A DNA stretch of 64,000 nucleotides from Planctomycetaceae bacterium (GTDB lineage: Bacteria; Planctomycetota; Planctomycetia; Planctomycetales; Planctomycetaceae). Shown in pieces: positions 1-8,492 of the stretch (its first letter is position 1; each line of letters opens with the position of its first letter). Position numbers and translations under genes: made by a program. The stretch lies in the NCBI GenBank assembly GCA_019636285.1, contig JAHBXV010000007.1:62001-126000 (forward strand), given 5' to 3'. The notes under the pieces were generated by a model. It did not search any database and had not been told where the DNA came from. It saw only the letters and a list, made by a program, of their open reading frames with translations.

Positions 1-153
1 GTCACACTCTGGTTTGTTCTTGGAGGAACGGCCGGATTGCTCGCCGGGCAGCAGATCGGCCGACGGCTCCCCGCGCCGGTTCTGCAAAGAGTGTTCGCCG
101 TCGCCATCCTCGCGGTCGCCCTCTTCTTAGTTTTTCGAAACACCCTTGCCTGA
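1..153 (+). CDS. TauE/SafE-type membrane exporter, C-terminal fragment
   Basis: The first base is in frame, and 50 codons run to a TGA at 151-153. The start lies outside the window. The visible tail holds two hydrophobic stretches, LWFVLGGTAGLLAG and VFAVAILAVALFLVF, separated by a short basic loop (GRRLPAPVLQ). That is the usual last-two-helix layout of sulfite exporter TauE/SafE family proteins, which move sulfur oxyanions or organosulfonates across the inner membrane. The family call is supported by the neighbouring sulfide:quinone reductase remnant and the sulfur-related genes downstream, since TauE next to SQR is a common pairing. With only 50 residues seen, another polytopic transporter is possible. 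Confidence 0.6.
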   Translation, partial: VTLWFVLGGTAGLLAGQQIGRRLPAPVLQRVFAVAILAVALFLVFRNTLA

Positions 154-176
154 TCCCAACTCAGGAGAAGCTCTCC

Positions 177-634
177 ATGCCGCCCCCCATCATCAAGTCC
201 TGACCGTCTGCGGTGACGAAGTTTCTCCCCTATCAGAATGCCGTCCTGACAGGGGACGGCTGGCGCACTGCCTATGACTGGCTCATGGTCGCTGCGGGAA
301 CACAACAAGTTCCCCAATGTCTTTGCCTTGGGAGATTACGGAGTCTTCCGACATCCGAGACAGGAGCCGCCATTCGCAAGCAGGCATCGGTTGTCGCTCA
401 GAATTTGCTGTCCGCGATGCGAAGCGAGCCCTTGTCCATCCGCTACAATGGCTACACCTCCTGCCCCCTGGTCATGGGCATTGGCAGGTTCGTTCTCGCG
501 GGTTCGATTCCGGCAAACAACCAGCCCGAACCTTTCCGATCGACCAGTCGAAGGAGCGCTGGAGCATGTGGTTGCTGAAGCGGTATCTCCTGCCGGCCCT
601 TTACTGGCGAGGCATGCTTAACGGGCCTATTTGA
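177..634 (+). pseudogene. Decayed sulfide:quinone oxidoreductase (SQR) gene
   Basis: Pieces of an SQR-like flavoprotein appear in order but in different frames. An ATG at 177 is followed, after a frame change, by HHQVLTVCGD, resembling the N-terminal FAD-binding strand. At about 250-290 comes GDGWRTAYDWLMVAAG, typical of the strand-and-loop before the second nucleotide-binding region. At about 307-333 comes FPNVFALGDYG, the C-terminal FAD motif. At 342-400 comes SLPTSETGAAIRKQA, then YNGYTSCPLV near 450-470. The end, from about 505, gives KQPARTFPIDQSKERWSMW and LLPALYWRGMLNG before a TGA at 632-634. Intact SQR is about 380-430 residues, so large internal deletions and at least two or three frameshifts are implied. 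The piece cannot make a working enzyme. Confidence 0.85.
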
Positions 635-687
635 ACCGGCTGGCAACCATTTTTTTCTCCCGACCCATGCAACAAGGAATTTCCGAG

Positions 688-1863
688 ATGTCCCGTCCGA
701 CCGTTCTGACGACCACGATGTTTTGCCTGCTTGCCTGGATCGCGGCAGGGACTGCCCAGGAGAAAAGCGTCAAGCCGGGTATCAACGACTCATTCCGGAA
801 TCCGAACCCGCGAGAGTTCGTCGAGCGATTCGAAATCGAAAGCCGCGAGGTCTTCCTTCACCGCCGGAAGATTCTGGAAGCCTGCCGAATCGAACCGGGA
901 CAGACGGTGGCCGACATCGGCGCCGGGACTGGTCTGTTTACTCGAATGTTTTCCGAAGCGGTCGGCGACAAAGGGCGCGTCATCGCCGTCGACATCGCGA
1001 AGGAGTTCCTCGATCACATCGAGGCGACCAGCCGTGAACGGGAGGTAAAGAACGTGGATACCTTGCTCTGCACCGCCGACTCGACGGAACTGCCGGAGAA
1101 CTCCATCGACATGGCTTTCATTTGCGACACCTATCACCACTTTGAATTCCCGCTGAAGACGATGGCGTCACTCCGACGCGCTTTGAAACCCGGGGGCCGC
1201 GTCATCGTGGTGGACTACCATCGTATTCCGGGAAAGACGAGGGAATGGGCGATGAATCATATCCGCGCCGGTCAGGAAGTTTTCGAGAGCGAGATCGTCG
1301 AAAGCGGGTTTCAGAAAACGCGAGAGGTCGGTGGTTTTCTCGAAGAGAACTACCTGGTCGAATTCACTAAAAGCCCCACGCCCGGCTTGAAGCCGCTGCA
1401 ATTCCCCATCATCGCGGACTACGGAGGAGTTGTCTCGGTCATCAACGCCGTGGAGAAACCTCGCGCCGGAGCCAAACTGCTGCTCGACGTAACGGCTGCC
1501 GCGTCAACGGACGCCGTCCATAAGGGATTGGCACGGGCGGCCCGTCTCATCAACCTGTATGGCGCGTCCGGACTGAAGGCGTCGGATATAAAACTTGTGG
1601 TCGTCCTTCATGGCGAAGCGACCAAATCGGTCTTGAAGGATGAATTCTATCAGGCCCGGTTCGGCGTCGAACGAAATCCCAATCTGCCGCTGATTCAACG
1701 GCTTCAAGACGCGGGGGTCGAAGTGTTCGTTTGCGGTCAGGCGCTCAACTACAAAGGGTTCCCGGAGTCCACCGTCGAGCCATCAATCCCCATTGCCGAT
1801 TCCGCTCTTTCCGTCATCGCCAACCGGCAGATGGATGGCTATGGGTATTTGCCGATCCCTTAA
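688..1863 (+). CDS. Secreted class I methyltransferase fused to a DsrE-like domain
   Basis: The predicted protein has 391 residues. The ATG at 688 was chosen because AAGGAA lies about 10 bases upstream and it opens directly into a signal-peptide-like segment (LTTTMFCLLAWIAAGTAQ). Residues about 55-225 form a Rossmann methyltransferase with SAM motif I DIGAGTG (76-82), an acidic strand end (VIAVDI) and a KPGGRVIVVDY strand. From about residue 235 to the end there is a DsrE/DsrF-like alpha/beta domain of the sulfurtransferase superfamily, with a lone Cys near 349 (VFVCGQAL) where this superfamily often has its persulfide-carrying Cys. Export of a SAM-type fold is odd, because SAM is not known to be available in the periplasm. 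It lies between the SQR remnant and a cytochrome, which suggests a sulfur-related role, but the substrate is unknown. Confidence 0.8.
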   Translation: MSRPTVLTTTMFCLLAWIAAGTAQEKSVKPGINDSFRNPNPREFVERFEIESREVFLHRRKILEACRIEPGQTVADIGAGTGLFTRMFSEAVGDKGRVIAVDIAKEFLDHIEATSREREVKNVDTLLCTADSTELPENSIDMAFICDTYHHFEFPLKTMASLRRALKPGGRVIVVDYHRIPGKTREWAMNHIRAGQEVFESEIVESGFQKTREVGGFLEENYLVEFTKSPTPGLKPLQFPIIADYGGVVSVINAVEKPRAGAKLLLDVTAAASTDAVHKGLARAARLINLYGASGLKASDIKLVVVLHGEATKSVLKDEFYQARFGVERNPNLPLIQRLQDAGVEVFVCGQALNYKGFPESTVEPSIPIADSALSVIANRQMDGYGYLPIP

Positions 1864-1918
1864 TCGAACGCAAAAAAGCATAGCTTCGATTTTTCCTGAA
1901 AACAGAGAGACGCGAGGG

Positions 1919-2746
1919 ATGCGAAGACGACACAGGAAACTGGCGGGATGGTTCTCCGTCAGTGGCGGCGCCCTGGTTTTGCTCGGGCTCGTCACGGCGG
2001 ACGATTTCAAACCGGCAACGCAAACGCTTCCGTCTGGACCCCTGGGTGAGACGATCGAACGTGGGCGAATCCTCGTCGAGCAGACAGCCACTCATCCCCT
2101 ATCGAAACCCTATGTCGGCAACGCGCTCAACTGCACCTCGTGTCATTTGAAGAACGGCACCGATCCGAAAGCCGCCACGTTCATCGGGGTCGCGACCGCC
2201 TATCCCGCCTGGTCTCCGCGCGAGAGGCGGGTCATCACTCTCGAAGACCGCATCCTCAACTGCTTCATGCGCAGTTGTAACGGCGTTCGCCCCCCGCTCG
2301 GCGGCGAAGTCTCCGTCGCGATCACTGCCTACATCACCTGGCTCTCGACGGACCAGCCGTTGAAGATGAATGCCGAACGCCCGCTCGGCCCCAATGCCAT
2401 TCCGCAGCTCAAGCACGATGCCCGACAAGCCGACCGCGCGCGTGGGAAGGCGCTGTATTCCGAACGCTGCGCCTCCTGCCACGGCGAGGACGGACAGGGA
2501 GACGACGACAACCCTCCGGTCTGGGGTTCCCGGTCGTATAACGACGGTGCGGGACTTGCCGATGTCGTCAAGCTCGCCTCCTGGCTCAAAGTCGCCATGC
2601 CGCTCGATGAAACCGGTTTGACCGATCAGGAATCGCTCGACATTGCCGCCTATGTCAACGCTCACGACCGGCCAGCCTTCCATCTCCAGGACCACCTGCC
2701 CCCAAAGAGCCGACTCGGGGAATACAATTCTGAAACGGAACCTTAG
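1919..2746 (+). CDS. Dihaem cytochrome c, thiosulfate dehydrogenase (TsdA)-like
   Basis: The product has 275 residues. A basic N-terminus and one hydrophobic segment (GALVLLGLVTA, about 17-27) give a signal peptide or anchor. There are two haem-binding motifs, CTSCH at 72-76 and CASCH at 184-188, so two class I cytochrome c domains. Between them ITLEDRILNCFMRSCNG matches the conserved TsdA segment. In characterised TsdA enzymes a Cys in this region is the distal ligand of the catalytic haem, and Cys115 is the best candidate. TsdA couples two thiosulfates to tetrathionate in the periplasm. The start at 1919 follows a GCGAGGG ribosome site and avoids overlap with the upstream gene. The gene probably shares a transcript with the methyltransferase-DsrE gene. 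A plain dihaem electron-transfer cytochrome is the alternative. Confidence 0.75.
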   Translation: MRRRHRKLAGWFSVSGGALVLLGLVTADDFKPATQTLPSGPLGETIERGRILVEQTATHPLSKPYVGNALNCTSCHLKNGTDPKAATFIGVATAYPAWSPRERRVITLEDRILNCFMRSCNGVRPPLGGEVSVAITAYITWLSTDQPLKMNAERPLGPNAIPQLKHDARQADRARGKALYSERCASCHGEDGQGDDDNPPVWGSRSYNDGAGLADVVKLASWLKVAMPLDETGLTDQESLDIAAYVNAHDRPAFHLQDHLPPKSRLGEYNSETEP

Positions 2747-3127
2747 AGCGCCAGGCTGGTCATCGCTCCAGCAAGTACCCGGACGTCCAATCAAGAAGAT
2801 CGCCAAACGAAGGAAAATGCGGGCTTCGGGGTTTATCTGTTCCGGAAGCCGTGCGGGTTAACAGTCTTGGGGGCAACTATTGGCATGCTTCCGCTCTTCC
2901 GCCGCTCCTGACAGGAACTCACGCCGACCTGGTATGATGCTCATGGAAAATCCTCGAGACTTGTACCAACAACTCTCGATTCCTTGACTCACATTGCCAG
3001 CCGTTCACTCCCGCGTGGCTGTCTCCTGAAAATCCATCACCGCCCGTTTTGACGGTCGCATGGCCCAGCAATTGCTGAACTGGCCTGTGTGGTTTCGGTT
3101 CTCCAGGAGACATCTGGAGAGCGAACG
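2747..3127. other. Intergenic region, no gene seen
   Basis: About 380 bases lie between the cytochrome and the antiporter gene. No open frame with recognisable protein features, RNA gene or clear terminator hairpin was seen. A promoter for the antiporter gene presumably lies here, but no convincing -35/-10 pair stands out. Confidence 0.5.
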
Positions 3128-4462
3128 GTGGAACAGGTTTCCGTAGACGGGAAACGAGCGATGTGGTTCGCGGTCTGGTGCCTGGTGGTCGGCGGAGTGC
3201 TGGTGTTCATGGCCCTCGCGGGGTCGGTCATCCGGCGGATCCCGCTGTCGTCCGCGATGTTTTATCTGGGAATTGGGTACGCACTCAGCCCGGTCGGGGC
3301 CGGGTTGTTGAACGTGGACCCTGTGGCGGACGCCGAATTGCTCGAACATCTGACCGAGGTCGCGGTCATCGTGTCCCTGTTCACAGCCGGGCTAAAGTTG
3401 CGGGTGCCGTTGTCTGACCCACTGTGGCGCGGACCGGTTCTGCTGGCCACCGTTTCGATGGCGATAACAATTGGCCTGGTCGCCGCGATCGGTGTATTGG
3501 CTCTTGCACTGCCGATCGGGGCGGCCGTGCTGCTCGGGGCTCTCTTCGCTCCCACCGACCCGGTACTGGCCTCGGACGTGCAAGTTCGGCGGCCCGGTGA
3601 TCGCGATCAGGTCCGGTTCGATCTGACCGCTGAGGCTGGGTTGAATGACGGGATGGCCTTCCCGTTCGTCATGCTTGGCCTGGGACTGCTCGGCCGGCAT
3701 GACCTTGGCCCATTTGGAGTCAAATGGCTGGCGGTCGACGTGGTCTGGGCGATCCTCGTCGGATTAGTCATCGGCTTCGTCCTGGGGACACTGGTCAGCC
3801 GGCTGGTGCTCTATCTGCGGAAGATCCATCGAGAAGCGATCGGGTTGGATAACTTTCTAGCCCTCGGGTTGATTGGCGTCGCTTATGGGTCCGCGGTGTT
3901 GGTGGGGGCCTGGGGATTTCTGGCCGTGTTCGCCGCCGGGCTTGCCGTTCGCTATGAGGAACTGCGACGCAACGGCGGCCGCAACGCTGAAGAGGTTAAA
4001 GACCCGACATCGGAAGAAGACGCGGTCCACCCGGAGAAGGCTCCAGCCGTCATGACCGAGGGAGTCCTCAAGTTCAACGAACAGGCCGAGCAGGTGCTCG
4101 AGGTGGCTGCGGTTCTCGTGCTCGGAGCGCTACTGGCTGCCACGCAACCCACGTGGACGGCGGTTGGTTTAGCAGCCGCACTGTTCTTCGTGATCCGCCC
4201 GGCGTCGGTCTACCTCGGGCTGGCACCACTGCGTGGAGCGGGCGTCCAGACCGCCATGATCGGTTGGTTCGGAGTTCGCGGCGTCGGCTCGATGTATTAC
4301 CTCACCCACGCGATTGGCCAAGGCGTCCCAGCCGACCTGGCCCGGACATTGTCTGAGTTGGTGGTGTGGACGATCGCCCTGTCGGTCATCATTCACGGGG
4401 TGTCGGTCACCCCCGCGATGAACTGGTATGCCGCACGCGTGGGAGGTCGGAGTGCTGGTTAG
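3128..4462 (+). CDS. CPA1-type cation:proton antiporter (NhaP-like)
   Basis: The product has 444 residues and about a dozen hydrophobic segments, consistent with an inner-membrane Na+(K+)/H+ exchanger of the CPA1 family. Key family motifs are present: FAPTDPVLAS with Thr-Asp-Pro at about 143-145, and AEAGLNDGMAFP with the Asn-Asp pair at about 173-174, the ion-binding core of CPA1 transporters. A hydrophilic, charged loop (ELRRNGGRNAEEVKDPTSEED) sits near residues 280-300. The GTG at 3128 was chosen because GGAGAG precedes it by six bases. A GTG at 3089 and an ATG at 3161 are alternatives. There is no C-terminal TrkA-C or RCK regulatory domain. The exact cation cannot be told from sequence. 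Confidence 0.88.
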   Translation: MEQVSVDGKRAMWFAVWCLVVGGVLVFMALAGSVIRRIPLSSAMFYLGIGYALSPVGAGLLNVDPVADAELLEHLTEVAVIVSLFTAGLKLRVPLSDPLWRGPVLLATVSMAITIGLVAAIGVLALALPIGAAVLLGALFAPTDPVLASDVQVRRPGDRDQVRFDLTAEAGLNDGMAFPFVMLGLGLLGRHDLGPFGVKWLAVDVVWAILVGLVIGFVLGTLVSRLVLYLRKIHREAIGLDNFLALGLIGVAYGSAVLVGAWGFLAVFAAGLAVRYEELRRNGGRNAEEVKDPTSEEDAVHPEKAPAVMTEGVLKFNEQAEQVLEVAAVLVLGALLAATQPTWTAVGLAAALFFVIRPASVYLGLAPLRGAGVQTAMIGWFGVRGVGSMYYLTHAIGQGVPADLARTLSELVVWTIALSVIIHGVSVTPAMNWYAARVGGRSAG

Positions 4463-4518
4463 AAGATCACGGCCAGTTTGGATCTTCCACGAGAATTGAA
4501 TCGCAGAGGAGACACGCC

Positions 4519-5052
4519 ATGGAGCGGATCTTTTTCAGTGGCTGGGAAAGCCTTCTCCGAACTCTCGTCGTCGGCGTCCTGGCCTATGTGACCTTGATTG
4601 TCTTCCTGCGCATTTCAGGTAAGCGAACGCTTTCCAAGATGAATGCATTCGATCTGGTCGTGACCGTCGCCCTGGGTTCGACCCTGGCCACGGTTCTGCT
4701 GACCAAAGATGTCGCCTTGGCCGATGGGGCGCTGGCGTTCGCGCTCCTGATTGGGCTTCAATTTGTCGTCACCTGGTCCAGCATCCGGTCCGAATGGATT
4801 CGCCGCCTGGTAACGGGAGAGCCCCGTCTGCTCGTCTATCGCGGCGAGTTTCTCTCCGCGGAGTTGCGGCGCGCCCGGGTGACCGACGAAGAGATTCTGG
4901 CCGCGGTGCGAGCGGCCGGTTTGGCCTCTCTGGAGGATGTGGAAGCCGCCGTGTTGGAAACGGATGGATCCTTCAGCATCGTCCGGAAGGGAACCGGCCA
5001 AAGCATGTCGAGCTATGCTGGTGTCCAGGGATTGCCGAGCCGTAAAATCTAA
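4519..5052 (+). CDS. DUF421/YetF-like membrane protein
   Basis: The product has 177 residues with three N-terminal hydrophobic segments (about 10-30, 42-60 and 68-85) and a soluble C-terminal alpha/beta domain. The segment FLRISGKRTLSKMNAFDLVVTVALGS is the family signature region of DUF421 (YetF/YdfS-like) proteins, whose SGKR and DLVVT pieces are strongly conserved. The C-terminal part (LVYRGEFLSAELRRARVTDEEI, then SIVRK) is also typical. The start has a good AGAGGAGA ribosome site. Family members in Bacillus are linked to spore and membrane traits, but the molecular function is not settled. It lies 56 bases after the antiporter gene and may be co-transcribed. Confidence 0.85.
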   Translation: MERIFFSGWESLLRTLVVGVLAYVTLIVFLRISGKRTLSKMNAFDLVVTVALGSTLATVLLTKDVALADGALAFALLIGLQFVVTWSSIRSEWIRRLVTGEPRLLVYRGEFLSAELRRARVTDEEILAAVRAAGLASLEDVEAAVLETDGSFSIVRKGTGQSMSSYAGVQGLPSRKI

Positions 5053-5126
5053 CCGGGTGCAAGGGACGACCGGCGCAGCTCCGCTTCAAGGCTGATGAGT
5101 GTGACGATCGCAGGCAATGCCACGAA

Positions 5127-5624
5127 CTATCGGCGGAGGGCGCGATCGGGGAGGCGGCGTGGTTCTTCCTCCGTGACCGGAATGGGGACGATCTTGTCAG
5201 CCGCAGGCACTTCATCTGAGATGCGCAAGACGTCGCGGCAGTGCTGGTGACAACTGATGCAGACCGTCAATGAGTGCATGTAGGTATACGCCGCGCCGTC
5301 GAGATTCCGCTCTTTCGCCATGTCTTCGAGCTTGGCGGATAACCTCTGAAGCTCGGTCCGGTGGTGGGAATACACCTGGTCGTCGTGTCCCGACCACTCA
5401 GTGGCGACGCAGATTCGACTTAATTCTCTCGCACCACGGGCAATTTCCGCAAAGTCCTCGGACACCAGGCCATCGACGACTCGATGAGTGCTGCTCGTTT
5501 TCGCGAGCATCAGGGCCGAGAGGTTCTTGTCGTCGCGGACATCCTCTCCCGCAGCCAGCAACCAGCCTCCCGCCGCAATCGCTGCCAGTAGGCAAACAAC
5601 AAACCCGCGCTGACTCGAAGTCAT
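5127..5624 (-). CDS. Small periplasmic monohaem cytochrome c-like protein
   Basis: The product has 165 residues. The ATG at 5624 is preceded by AGGAAAACCGGAA and opens into a signal peptide (GFVVCLLAAIAAGGWLLAAG). A single haem motif, CISCHQHC, lies near residues 125-132 close to the C-terminus, after a mostly helical region. A C-terminal CxxCH following helices is the arrangement of cytochrome c' and related four-helix proteins, so an electron-carrier or gas-binding role in the periplasm is plausible. There is no second CxxCH. The stop is followed at 74 bases by the end of the DUF421 gene on the other strand, so the two genes converge. Confidence 0.65.
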   Translation of the reverse strand: MTSSQRGFVVCLLAAIAAGGWLLAAGEDVRDDKNLSALMLAKTSSTHRVVDGLVSEDFAEIARGARELSRICVATEWSGHDDQVYSHHRTELQRLSAKLEDMAKERNLDGAAYTYMHSLTVCISCHQHCRDVLRISDEVPAADKIVPIPVTEEEPRRLPDRALRR

Positions 5625-6206
5625 TTCCGGTTTTCCTGAAAGAGTCGGCCCGGGTGGAGGACGACAAGCAAAATCGTACGCAGGCTCGATCGCGCCGGGA
5701 TTCCCATCCGAGAGAGTCAACGGACTCTGGGAATCGCAGGTCTGGCAGACCCTGACGGAATGGCGACCAGGACTTAAGAAGTCTTTCGGCAGCCGATTTG
5801 CCGGTGCATCAGAAGATTCGGATTGGCGGGTGAGTTCGCCTGGAATCTTTGAAGGAGCGAGGTGAATCACTCAAGTCCGGTCAGGACGGGTTTGTCATCG
5901 ACAAGTGACCGTAGCTAGTCCAAGCCGGACAGCACTTACCGAACTGGCGAACAGTCGAATAAATCGAATCAGCAAATCATTGCGGGTAGCTCGTAGCACG
6001 CCAGTCGAAGTGTCTCTGCGTTCAGAGAGGTGCAGAAACGCAGGTCAGGCTACGCCTGACGAGCTTCAGTAGCCTTCGTCAGGCGTGGCCCGGCCTACTT
6101 GCTATTTCCTTCCTCTTTCTTCCTTTTTTCTCCGGTTGTGGCCCCACGGGAGTTGACTGGATTAACCCACACCATGCAGCCGGATCTGCACAATCTTTCT
6201 CCATCG
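5625..6206. other. Intergenic region with one hairpin repeat
   Basis: About 580 bases lie upstream of the cytochrome gene and downstream of the small membrane gene. The only structure seen is the paired hairpin repeat at 6042-6099. No credible coding frame was found on either strand. Confidence 0.5.
6042..6099. repeat. Paired-hairpin intergenic repeat, GTCAGGC type
   Basis: A perfect hairpin GTCAGGC-TAC-GCCTGAC occupies 6044-6060. A second, degenerate copy (GTCAGGCGTGGCCCGGCC) follows at 6079-6096 in inverted orientation. The two copies match at about 17 of 20 positions when one is reversed, so the unit is an inverted pair of palindromes, like REP/BIME elements. Related architecture with other core sequences occurs at 15041, 45766 and 54194. 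Confidence 0.65.
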
Positions 6207-6563
6207 CTACTGTCGAGATTTGTCAGCAATGTCTCGGTGATCGACTGGCTTGCTCCGGCTCCCAATGATCGCAAGTAAAACGAAGGTACTCATCGCTCCA
6301 ATGCCACTAACCAGAGATAGCCCCACCACAAACGATGCCATGCTCGCTTCATTACCGACATTTGGCAGAGACCGAAAGACGTACAACAAGAAGTTTCGCT
6401 TCGGGTCATTTGCACCGGAGACCGCGATCTCCATCGCCGCGTTAAGCAGAAATGCGCTGGCGTAAAGTACAGCTAAGCTGAAACACATTCCAACGACGCA
6501 CCATCTAGCTAACGGCGTTCCCCCGATAGACCTCAGCAGCTTCGACATTATGGAACTGTTCAA
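6207..6563 (-). CDS. Small membrane protein of unknown function
   Basis: The product has 118 residues and no recognised family. Three hydrophobic stretches (about 20-43, 75-100 and a shorter flanking one) indicate an integral membrane protein. The start is taken as TTG at 6563 because AAGGA stands eight bases upstream. ATG at 6548 is possible but has a poorer site. Base composition is clearly lower in GC than the flanking genes, which may mean recent arrival or a lineage-specific gene. Its stop is followed by the long intergenic region carrying the hairpin repeat. Confidence 0.5.
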   Translation of the reverse strand: MNSSIMSKLLRSIGGTPLARWCVVGMCFSLAVLYASAFLLNAAMEIAVSGANDPKRNFLLYVFRSLPNVGNEASMASFVVGLSLVSGIGAMSTFVLLAIIGSRSKPVDHRDIADKSRQ

Positions 6564-6694
6564 TTCCGTGTTCCTTTAACATCACGCTGTATCGATTGTG
6601 TGTGTCGGAGGCGATCCCAACTAATCGGCCGTTGGGTCTGGCGTCAATCAGGCTTAGAGGTATTCGTCGCGCAGCGGCTTACCGACCCTCTTCT

Positions 6695-8014
6695 TCAACG
6701 GCTCTCGGCAACCCGCCCCGGCTGCCGCTCATTCGGAATATGTCCTTCCGGCATGACATCGGTAATCAAACGTGCCGAGCGGCTGAAGGTGAAGTAGTTC
6801 CAGGCCCACTGAAACAGGATCAGCACCCGGTTCTCGAATTGCACGATTTGAATGAGGTGCACGAACAGCCACAACAGCCACGCGATCATGCCGCGGAACT
6901 GCCACCGGCCAATCTGCGCCACCGCCGCCGAACGGCCGATCGTCGCCATGCTGCCGTAGTCGGTATAGCGAAATTCGGGCTCGGCTTTGCCATCTAAACG
7001 AGCCCGGATTCGGGACGCGACATTCGTTCCCTGCTGCATGGCCACCGGTGCCACGCCGGGGAGAGGACGACCGTCTTTGTCGACGCAATGGGCGAGATCG
7101 CCGATCACAAAAATCTCGGGATAGCCGGCAATGGTCAGATCGGGTTGAACCATCACGCGGCCCTGGCGATCGACGGCGGCTCCCGTGACGTCCGCCAGGG
7201 CTTTTCCCAACGGCGAGGCCTCGACCCCGGCGGCCCACAGGACCGAACTCGACGCAATCGTCTCCTCATGGTCCCCCACCTGTAGTGAGATGCCCGCAGG
7301 GGTGACGTTCGTCACCTTGGCACCCAGCCGCAGTTCGATTCCCTGCTTCTCCAACTGGCGCTGTGCTTCGCTCGACAACGCCTCGGGAAATGCTCCCAGC
7401 ACGCGCGGCGCGAGGTCGACCATAATCACGCGGGCTTCCCGGGGAGTCGCCGCGCGAAAGTCTTGACGGAGCGTGTGCCGGGCAATTTCCGCTAGCGTGC
7501 CCGCCAGTTCGACACCCGTCGGACCGCAGCCGACTATCACAAACGTCAGCAGCGACGCACGGCGGCCAGGATCGGGCTCCCGCTCCGCCTCTTCAAAAGC
7601 CGTGAGCACCCGACGGCGAATCGAGAGGGCATCTTCGATGGTCTTAAGGCCCGGAGCCTCAGCCGCCCAGGCATCCTGACCGAAGTAGCTGGTGCGGGCG
7701 CCGGCCGCGAGAATCAGGGTGTCGTAGGGGAGCGTGCCGTCGTCAAGAATCACCTGTTTGTTCTGAACATCAAATCCGGTGACATTCGCCAGCCAGACCC
7801 GGCAATTCCGCTGGCGTTTGAGGATCGCCCGCAGCGGAGCCGCAATATTCCCCGGCGAGAGGCCGCCCGTCGCAACCTGATACAAGAGCGGCTGAAACAA
7901 GTGAAAATTCCGGCGATCGACCAACGTCAGATCGACGTTCGCCCGGCGCAAGGCTCGGGCAGCATGCAAACCGCCAAACCCGCCTCCCACAATGACAACG
8001 CGATGTGCTGGCAT
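6695..8014 (-). CDS. ndh: Type II NADH:quinone dehydrogenase
   Basis: The product has 439 residues. The ATG at 8014 has a strong GGAGAGG site. The N-terminal FAD motif is VVIVGGGFGGLHAARAL (residues 5-21). FHLFQPLLYQVATGGLSP, just after, is the signature of NDH-2 and related enzymes. The NADH-binding motif VIVGCGPTGVELAGTLAE lies near 165-182. The C-terminal FAD motif IFVIGDLAH lies near 300, followed by PLPGVAPVAMQQG. A C-terminal hydrophobic stretch (MIAWLLWLFVHLIQIV) would anchor it in the membrane. It transfers electrons from NADH to quinone without pumping protons. SQR shares this fold, but the NDH-2 motif set and the absence of SQR-type cysteines favour NDH-2. Confidence 0.88.
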   Translation of the reverse strand: MPAHRVVIVGGGFGGLHAARALRRANVDLTLVDRRNFHLFQPLLYQVATGGLSPGNIAAPLRAILKRQRNCRVWLANVTGFDVQNKQVILDDGTLPYDTLILAAGARTSYFGQDAWAAEAPGLKTIEDALSIRRRVLTAFEEAEREPDPGRRASLLTFVIVGCGPTGVELAGTLAEIARHTLRQDFRAATPREARVIMVDLAPRVLGAFPEALSSEAQRQLEKQGIELRLGAKVTNVTPAGISLQVGDHEETIASSSVLWAAGVEASPLGKALADVTGAAVDRQGRVMVQPDLTIAGYPEIFVIGDLAHCVDKDGRPLPGVAPVAMQQGTNVASRIRARLDGKAEPEFRYTDYGSMATIGRSAAVAQIGRWQFRGMIAWLLWLFVHLIQIVQFENRVLILFQWAWNYFTFSRSARLITDVMPEGHIPNERQPGRVAESR

Positions 8015-8103
8015 GAATCGCCTCTCCCCCCGTATCAGACAACCGGCCAAGCCAAGGTTCAGGCAGATTGCAGGTTTTGGCTCGGCTTCAACGGTCACCG
8101 GCA

Positions 8104-8352
8104 TCACGATTCAACCGGACGATGACGGACCACGATACGGGCCAACTCGGCAAGTGTTTCGGCACTTTGCGGCAACGGGACCGAACGCTCGCGTAACGAT
8201 TGTCCAATCCCATCAAACACGAACCGCAAGCGGCAGAAAAGGGCAGGACTGTAATTGAGGGATTGTTGGACGATCGTTGAGTCGACCGTTCGCGAGGCCG
8301 CAGGGTGGATTTCGAGTTGAGCTTCCGGACGACCGATTGGTTCCGAGCTTCT
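8104..8352 (-). pseudogene. Possible 3' remnant of a gene upstream of ndh
   Basis: On the minus strand an 82-codon frame is open between TGA at 8353-8355 and TGA at 8104-8106, with no ATG. Its translation ends LAELARIVVRHRPVES and looks protein-like (QSLNYSPALFCRLRFVFDG). It could be the tail of a truncated gene that once preceded ndh. No family is recognised, and a chance open frame in GC-rich DNA is possible. The remaining bases to 8492 show nothing else. Confidence 0.25.
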
Positions 8353-8492
8353 TCACCCAGTGCGAAGATTTAGAAGAATTCGTCAGACGAGGCCTAGTCT
8401 AGTTGACTATTAAGATGCGTTGTATCTTGGATACAATGTTGTCTGCTGACGATGAATCAAGTAGTGGTTCTCTGATCGACAAGGACTATCCA

